This document shows positions 5,711 through 9,074 of a DNA stretch of 9,074 bases, piece after piece. Position 1 is the stretch's first letter; the number at the start of each line of letters is the position of its first letter. The DNA comes from Chloroflexota bacterium (GTDB lineage: Bacteria; Chloroflexota; Chloroflexia; Thermomicrobiales; UBA6265). The stretch lies in the NCBI GenBank assembly GCA_023415845.1, contig JAEZJB010000272.1, positions 1 to 9,074 on the forward strand, read 5' to 3'. Position numbers and translations under genes: made by a program. Under the pieces are notes generated by a model. The model was not told the DNA's origin and did no database searches. It saw only the letters and a list, made by a program, of their open reading frames with translations.

Positions 5711-7639
5711 CTACTCGGCCCGTGTCCGCCAGTTGGCGATGTTCCAGTAGCTGTATTCGAATCCGACCCCCAGGGCGACATTCTCGTTGATCAGGTCCTG
5801 GGAGATCGCGTAGGTGTCCGCCGGGCGGTTGACTTCCGGAATCACGGCCACTTCGTTGATCAGGATGTCGTTGAGCGCGATCAGAAGTTCGCTGGCACCC
5901 TCGAAGGTGGTCTGCATCACCAGTTCGTCATAGGTGGCATCGAATTCTTCATTGACCCACCGCTGGGAGTTTTGGCCAGACCAGCCGTTGCTCTTCTGGG
6001 CGAGATTGACCCTGTCTTCACCGGCATACCACTGGGTAAAGAAGGAAGCGGGAATCGGCGAGAGGGCATTGTTGGTCCACATCGCGATGTCCCAGTAGAA
6101 GTGGCTCGAATTCCGGTCGTTGCCGGGTGAGGAGTCGAAGAAGATCCCGGCGTCGACCTGGTCGAGGTTGGTCTTCACCCCGATGGCCTCGAACGCCTGC
6201 TTCACCACCGCCTGGGTCTTCTGCCGCACCTGGTTAATGGTCGTGCCGTAGTTGATGACCAGGTCGACGCCATCCTTCGATCGCACGTCGCCATTCATCG
6301 TCCACCCGGCGTCCTCGAGGATCTGGGCAGCCGCGTCGAGGTTGAACTCCCACGACGTATTCGGGGACTCGAACGAGGCCAGGCCCGAGAGGATGTTCGG
6401 CGTCGACCGGGCGGCGAGGCCGTAGAACTCGTCCACGATCAGCTGGCGGGGCACCGCCTTGTTCAGCGCCTGCCGCACGGCAGCGTCCGTCAGGAATGGA
6501 TGGGGATTATCCATATACGACCGCTGGCCATCGGTCTCCGTGTTCGGATCAGAGAAGTTGATCATGATCCGTTCCATGCTGGTGCCGGGTTCGGACACCA
6601 GTTGGCCGGGATTCTCCGAATTCACTTCGCCATACGATTCGATGCCGGCCAGGTCGAACAGGATCGCCGGTTCCACCTGCAGGTTCCAGGCAAAATCGTA
6701 GTCACCGGTCTGCAGCACCGAGCGGGCTGCGGACGCCGCATCGCCACCACCCTTGATGTTGATCGTCGCGAAGAACGGTTTGTTCGATTCCCGGTAGTTC
6801 TCGTTGGCCGTCAGCAGCACCCGGTCATTCGGTGAGAATTCCGTGACCACATAGGGTCCTGTCCCGATCGGGAAGAGCAGGAAGTCGGGGTTGTTGGCCG
6901 AGACCGGTTCGTCGCCGAACGCATGCGAGGGCAGGATCGGTCCGTTGTTGCCGCCGGTGAACGGCTCGAACCAGCCCGCCGATGGCGCATCGAATGTGAC
7001 CACCGCCGTCAGGTCGTCGACCACCTCGATATCGGCGATCACCGCCCACACGGTCGTCGAAATCGAGGCATTGTCCGGGTTGGTGATCCATTCCCAGGTG
7101 AACCGGATGTCCTGCGCCGTGAACGGCGTGCCGTCCGACCAGGTGATCCCGTCCTGCACAGTGAATGTCACGGTCGACAGGTCTTCTGCCAGCAGGCCGT
7201 TTTCCACCGATGGAACGTCGGTGATCAGGCACGGAATGATCGTGCCGTCCGGCAGGTAGTGCATCAGCGGTTCCTGGACGCAACTGGCCACCAGGAAGTC
7301 CTTGGTGCCGGTCGAGACGTGGGCATTCGCCATCGTCGCGGCCTGCCATTGAATGATGTTGAGTTCACCGCCCTCACCGCGGGTCTGGTTTTCGGTCCCG
7401 ATCGCGGGTGCCGACCCGACGCCTGGGGTGGGACTCGCAGCGGGCGTGCCGTCCTGTCCCGGGTAGACGGCGAAACCGTTTTTCGACCCGCCTGCCGCGC
7501 CGACGGCCGCGCTGTTGGCCAGGAACAGGGCCGTCCCCATGCCGGCCACCGCGCCAACCCGGTTCATGAATTCGCGCCGTGAAATGTCGCCCTTCAGCAA
7601 GTCCCGGTACAGCGTGGCGATCGGACCATTCATCTTCAT
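5711..7639 (-). CDS. Family 5 extracellular solute-binding protein, Tat-exported (cassette copy 1)
   Basis: A 642-residue paralogue of the protein at 2722-4647, with the same layout: Tat signal SRREFMNR at 20-27, hydrophobic segment to about 47, no lipobox cysteine, a Pro/Ala/Ser linker with QDGTPAASPTPG after KNGFAVYP, then the SBP_bac_5 domain from about 90 with WSDGTPFTAQDI, GTGPYVVTEF and the C-terminal SYWNIANWRTRAE. The frame is open to an ATG at 7681, but the paralogue begins at the equivalent of MKMNGPIATLY. GGAGG at 7644-7648 lies 4 bases before the ATG at 7639 and 10 before the one at 7633, so one of these two is the true start. Substitutions relative to copy 2 are spread through the protein, e.g. 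VASC against VASM near residue 120. It follows the secreted protein gene by 66 bases. Whether the two copies bind the same ligand cannot be told. Confidence 0.92.
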   Translation of the reverse strand: MKMNGPIATLYRDLLKGDISRREFMNRVGAVAGMGTALFLANSAAVGAAGGSKNGFAVYPGQDGTPAASPTPGVGSAPAIGTENQTRGEGGELNIIQWQAATMANAHVSTGTKDFLVASCVQEPLMHYLPDGTIIPCLITDVPSVENGLLAEDLSTVTFTVQDGITWSDGTPFTAQDIRFTWEWITNPDNASISTTVWAVIADIEVVDDLTAVVTFDAPSAGWFEPFTGGNNGPILPSHAFGDEPVSANNPDFLLFPIGTGPYVVTEFSPNDRVLLTANENYRESNKPFFATINIKGGGDAASAARSVLQTGDYDFAWNLQVEPAILFDLAGIESYGEVNSENPGQLVSEPGTSMERIMINFSDPNTETDGQRSYMDNPHPFLTDAAVRQALNKAVPRQLIVDEFYGLAARSTPNILSGLASFESPNTSWEFNLDAAAQILEDAGWTMNGDVRSKDGVDLVINYGTTINQVRQKTQAVVKQAFEAIGVKTNLDQVDAGIFFDSSPGNDRNSSHFYWDIAMWTNNALSPIPASFFTQWYAGEDRVNLAQKSNGWSGQNSQRWVNEEFDATYDELVMQTTFEGASELLIALNDILINEVAVIPEVNRPADTYAISQDLINENVALGVGFEYSYWNIANWRTRAE

Positions 7640-7643
7640 GATG

Positions 7644-7648
7644 CCTCC
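7644..7648 (-). promoter_or_regulatory. Ribosome binding site that decides the start of the copy 1 solute-binding protein
   Basis: GGAGG on the minus strand is downstream of the upstream in-frame ATG at 7681 and just before the ATGs at 7639 and 7633 (spacings 4 and 10). It therefore excludes the 656-residue version. The paralogue has its GGAGG at spacing 9. Confidence 0.75.
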
Positions 7649-7705
7649 AGCGGAATGTGGTGAGCTAACGATTCGACGCACGGCGCTGCCGTGTAATCCA
7701 GGCGC

Positions 7706-8296
7706 TCAGGTTGTCGGCGATGCGAAGAGGTCGGGCACATCGAGATCGGCTGGTTCCGTCACGGTAAATGGCACGCTGAGACCGGTATCGGTCGCCAGCA
7801 GGTACGAGCCAGGCGCCAGGTCAGTGAACACGGCCCCGGTCTGCAGGCCAGCCGGAACCATGTAGGCACCAATCGCGGTCACGCCCTCGGGGAGGTCTGC
7901 CTCGCTGGCCGGGAACACAAAGGTGGTAGCGTCGTACCCCTCCGGCACTATGAAGAGGGCCGCCAGTATCGGGCCTTCGGTATTGTTGGCGGTCTGCAGG
8001 ATGATGAAGGGACGAGCCTCGAAGCTTGCGACATTGATCTCGGCGATCTCACCGAGCACCACGCCCACCGACGCGGAGTCGCCGTCGATCGTCACCTCCG
8101 ATTCGCTGGCTACCATCTCGATCCACGAGACGGTCGCCACTGGACTGGCCATCGGTGACGCTTCCGGACTGGCGTCCTGGGCGTGAATCGCGGAGCCCCC
8201 TCCCACCAGCAGGGTTCCTGCCAGTGCCACGCCCACCACAGATCGCAGGCGAGATCCCGGTTGCATTCCCGGGTCCGATCGTGAACCACGTGCCAT
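7706..8296 (-). CDS. Small secreted beta-rich protein, cupredoxin-like fold (cassette copy 1)
   Basis: A 196-residue paralogue of the protein at 4753-5331, about 70% identical over the mature part without gaps by eye. The signal peptide has a basic n-region ending near Arg18, a hydrophobic core to about 34 and probable cleavage IHA|QD after residue 39. A linker with QDASPEASPMASP follows, then the strand-rich domain with SVGVVLGEIAEINV, ILQTANNTEG, DATTFVFPASEADLPEG and APGSYLLATD, and the C-terminus DVPDLFASPTT. The frame is open upstream to 8608, but that extension crosses a terminator and overlaps the next gene. The ATG at 8296 matches the paralogue's start and has GGGGGTGA just upstream. 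The mature chain has no Cys or His, so it does not bind copper in the cupredoxin manner. It is probably the first gene of an operon with the solute-binding protein. Its function is unknown; an accessory or docking role is a guess from the pairing. Confidence 0.85.
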   Translation of the reverse strand: MARGSRSDPGMQPGSRLRSVVGVALAGTLLVGGGSAIHAQDASPEASPMASPVATVSWIEMVASESEVTIDGDSASVGVVLGEIAEINVASFEARPFIILQTANNTEGPILAALFIVPEGYDATTFVFPASEADLPEGVTAIGAYMVPAGLQTGAVFTDLAPGSYLLATDTGLSVPFTVTEPADLDVPDLFASPTT

Positions 8297-8301
8297 GAGT
8301 T

Positions 8302-8309
8302 TCACCCCC
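8302..8309 (-). promoter_or_regulatory. Ribosome binding site that decides the start of the copy 1 secreted protein
   Basis: GGGGGTGA on the minus strand differs by one base from GGAGGTGA and ends 5 bases before the ATG at 8296. It supports this start over in-frame starts further upstream. Confidence 0.65.
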
Positions 8310-8468
8310 AGCGTGACGCCACATCGTGCGTGCAGGTTGCCCGCTCCCGTCCAGTCTTGCTGCCTGCGCGGAGCAGTGGAAGCGCCGGTTTGCCCAATGC
8401 CGACAGCAAGTGTTGTGCAAGACGAATAGTTTCCGGTTCGACCGTATTCCCCAATGTACTCCTCGCCC

Positions 8469-8486
8469 AACGATCTGTATATCGTT
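8469..8486 (-). promoter_or_regulatory. Dyad with a -10-like element, possible promoter/operator of cassette copy 1
   Basis: AACGAT and ATCGTT form a 6-base inverted repeat around a 6-base centre. On the minus strand the centre contains TATACA (8476-8481), which matches the -10 consensus at four of six positions. The best -35-like match, TTCAGT (8501-8506), lies 19 bases upstream and is weak. It is the most AT-rich spot in the leader and sits between a terminator and a gene start, where a promoter is expected. On the plus strand the dyad is followed by six T residues, but no plus-strand gene precedes it. Confidence 0.35.
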
Positions 8487-8510
8487 TTTTCGTGTCGGTG
8501 ACTGAATTGC

Positions 8511-8549
8511 ACAAAGCCCCGGTGCACATCACGTGCACCGGGGCTTTGT
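8511..8549 (-). terminator. Strong hairpin terminator after the right-hand gene
   Basis: A perfect 17-bp inverted repeat (8511-8527 with 8533-8549) around a 5-base loop, with a GC-rich core GCCCCGGTGCAC and AAAG/CTTT at the base. On the minus strand it ends in CTTTGT and begins 24 bases after the stop at 8574. The U-tract is short, but the stem is very stable. Confidence 0.88.
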
Positions 8550-8573
8550 CGTGGACGGCAGGGCCAGTGGGAA

Positions 8574-9074
8574 CTAGCTGACGGTGAACGTCGCTTCCAG
8601 TCCGCCACTCAGGTTCGGCATCCCGCTTTCGTTCGGCAGCAGGTCGACGATCGTGTAGGTGCCTGGCTCCAGGTCCACCAGCACCACCTGGCCTTCACCA
8701 CCGGGTGCGAATGACGCCTGCCCGATCAGGGTCACACCTTCCGGCAGCACACCACCGGTCGATTGCAGCAGGGCATCGGTCGTCACGCCCTCGGCCAGTT
8801 GCAGGATCAACGTTTCGTGAATCGCCGCGGAATCGGTATTCGTCACGTTCAGCACCACGTCCGGTCCGGAGACCGTCGCCGGTTCGAGGGAGTAGCTCTC
8901 GTCCGTGATCTCGATCGTGATCGTCTCGGCGCCGTCAGGAACCGTCACTTCTGCGACGTCGATGGCGTCCAGCACCCAGGTCGGCAGTCCGTCCACCCGC
9001 TCGTGGACGAACGTCCAGGCTTCACTCCGCAACTGGGACGCCACGCGGTAGGTCACGTTCGCAGTTACCGTCGC
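8574..9074 (-). CDS. Secreted beta-sandwich (cupredoxin-like) protein, C-terminal part only
   Basis: The frame stays open to the right edge, so only the last 166 residues are visible; a GTG at 9056 lacks support as a start. Two parts can be seen. The first (about 1-40: VTYRVASQLRSEAWTFVHE, then WVLDAIDVAEV) resembles the final strands of an NTF2/SnoaL-like alpha-beta domain, which is a tentative reading. The second (about 45-166) looks like a cupredoxin-type sandwich: TITIEITDESYSLEPATV, VVLNVTNTDSAAIHETLIL, VVLVDLEPGTYTIVDLLP and a final LEATFTV strand. The His in IHETL sits where cupredoxins often have their first copper ligand. The region after GTYTIV lacks the usual Cys, His and Met, so a type 1 copper site is unlikely. 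LPEGVTLIG and the PGTY turn resemble LPEGVTAIG and PGSY in the two small secreted proteins, suggesting distant kinship. It has its own terminator and is not part of the cassette transcripts. Confidence 0.75.
   Translation of the reverse strand, partial: ATVTANVTYRVASQLRSEAWTFVHERVDGLPTWVLDAIDVAEVTVPDGAETITIEITDESYSLEPATVSGPDVVLNVTNTDSAAIHETLILQLAEGVTTDALLQSTGGVLPEGVTLIGQASFAPGGEGQVVLVDLEPGTYTIVDLLPNESGMPNLSGGLEATFTVS

Larger units (their letters stand above)
5650..8296 (-). repeat. Tandem cassette copy 1 (secreted protein, solute-binding protein, hairpin)
   Basis: About 2.65 kb, direct repeat partner of 2644-5331. The binding proteins are about 85% identical and the small proteins about 70% by eye, so the small protein is diverging faster. 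No transposase or flanking direct repeat marks the junctions, so unequal recombination is the simplest origin. Confidence 0.85.
8297..8510. other. Non-coding leader of cassette copy 1
   Basis: 214 bases between the terminator of the right-hand gene and the ATG at 8296. Frames that cross it are extensions of neighbouring frames with no ribosome binding site. On the minus strand it holds an A-rich run (8485-8490) and an AT-rich dyad at 8469-8486 with a -10-like TATACA. Nothing else is recognisable. Confidence 0.6.

Noticed and set aside
7640..7681. 14-codon upstream extension of the copy 1 binding protein
   Set aside because: The ribosome binding site at 7644-7648 lies inside it and the paralogue has no equivalent, so the start is at 7639 or 7633.
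2644..8296. Duplication caused by an insertion sequence or composite transposon
   Set aside because: No transposase, terminal inverted repeat or flanking target duplication is visible at the cassette borders.
8469..8490. Plus-strand terminator (dyad followed by six T)
   Set aside because: The stem has only six AT-rich pairs, and no plus-strand gene ends upstream. A regulatory reading on the minus strand fits the context better.
8297..8608. Upstream extension of the copy 1 secreted protein to a 300-residue protein
   Set aside because: It would run through the strong hairpin at 8511-8549 and overlap the end of the next gene. The ATG at 8296 matches the paralogue's N-terminus, signal peptide and ribosome binding site.

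Overview
The window looks like a stretch of chromosome from a high-GC member of the Chloroflexota, most likely the Thermomicrobiales/Thermomicrobia group. This is inferred from three things: the QDxTPxASP-type segments near the N-termini of the secreted proteins, Tat-dependent solute-binding proteins with an SRR(D/E)FMNR signal, and the strong GC bias that opens long spurious antisense frames. No ribosomal or other marker gene is present, so the assignment is not firm.

Layout. At the left edge a plus-strand gene (12-839) encodes an ABC-2 type permease. It converges on a minus-strand HerA/DUF87-type ATPase gene (907-2517), and a perfect 17-bp hairpin between them can terminate both. Everything to the right is also on the minus strand and consists largely of two tandem copies of one two-gene cassette. 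Read in the direction of transcription, copy 1 is a small secreted beta-rich protein (8296-7706), a Tat-exported family 5 (Dpp/Opp-type) solute-binding protein (7639-5711), then a hairpin (5686-5650). Copy 2 repeats this order: small secreted protein (5331-4753), solute-binding protein (4647-2722), then a hairpin (2677-2644). The right edge holds the C-terminal part of another secreted beta-sandwich protein (9074-8574, start outside the window). It ends in its own strong hairpin and appears distantly related to the two small secreted proteins.

How the genes may work together. The solute-binding proteins should capture a peptide or other small organic ligand outside the membrane and hand it to a Dpp/Opp-like permease, but no such permease or its ATPases lie in this window. 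The small secreted partners have a cupredoxin-like strand pattern without visible copper ligands. Because pairing and order were kept through the duplication, secreted protein and binding protein probably act together, although no function for the small protein can be read from the sequence. The HerA-like ATPase and the ABC-2 permease look like unrelated neighbours.

There are no tRNA or rRNA genes, CRISPR arrays, insertion sequences or prophage genes that I can support. The two non-coding stretches of about 200-320 bases (5332-5649 and 8297-8510) are the leaders of the two cassettes. I found no convincing promoter in the first, and only a weak -10-like element inside a dyad in the second.
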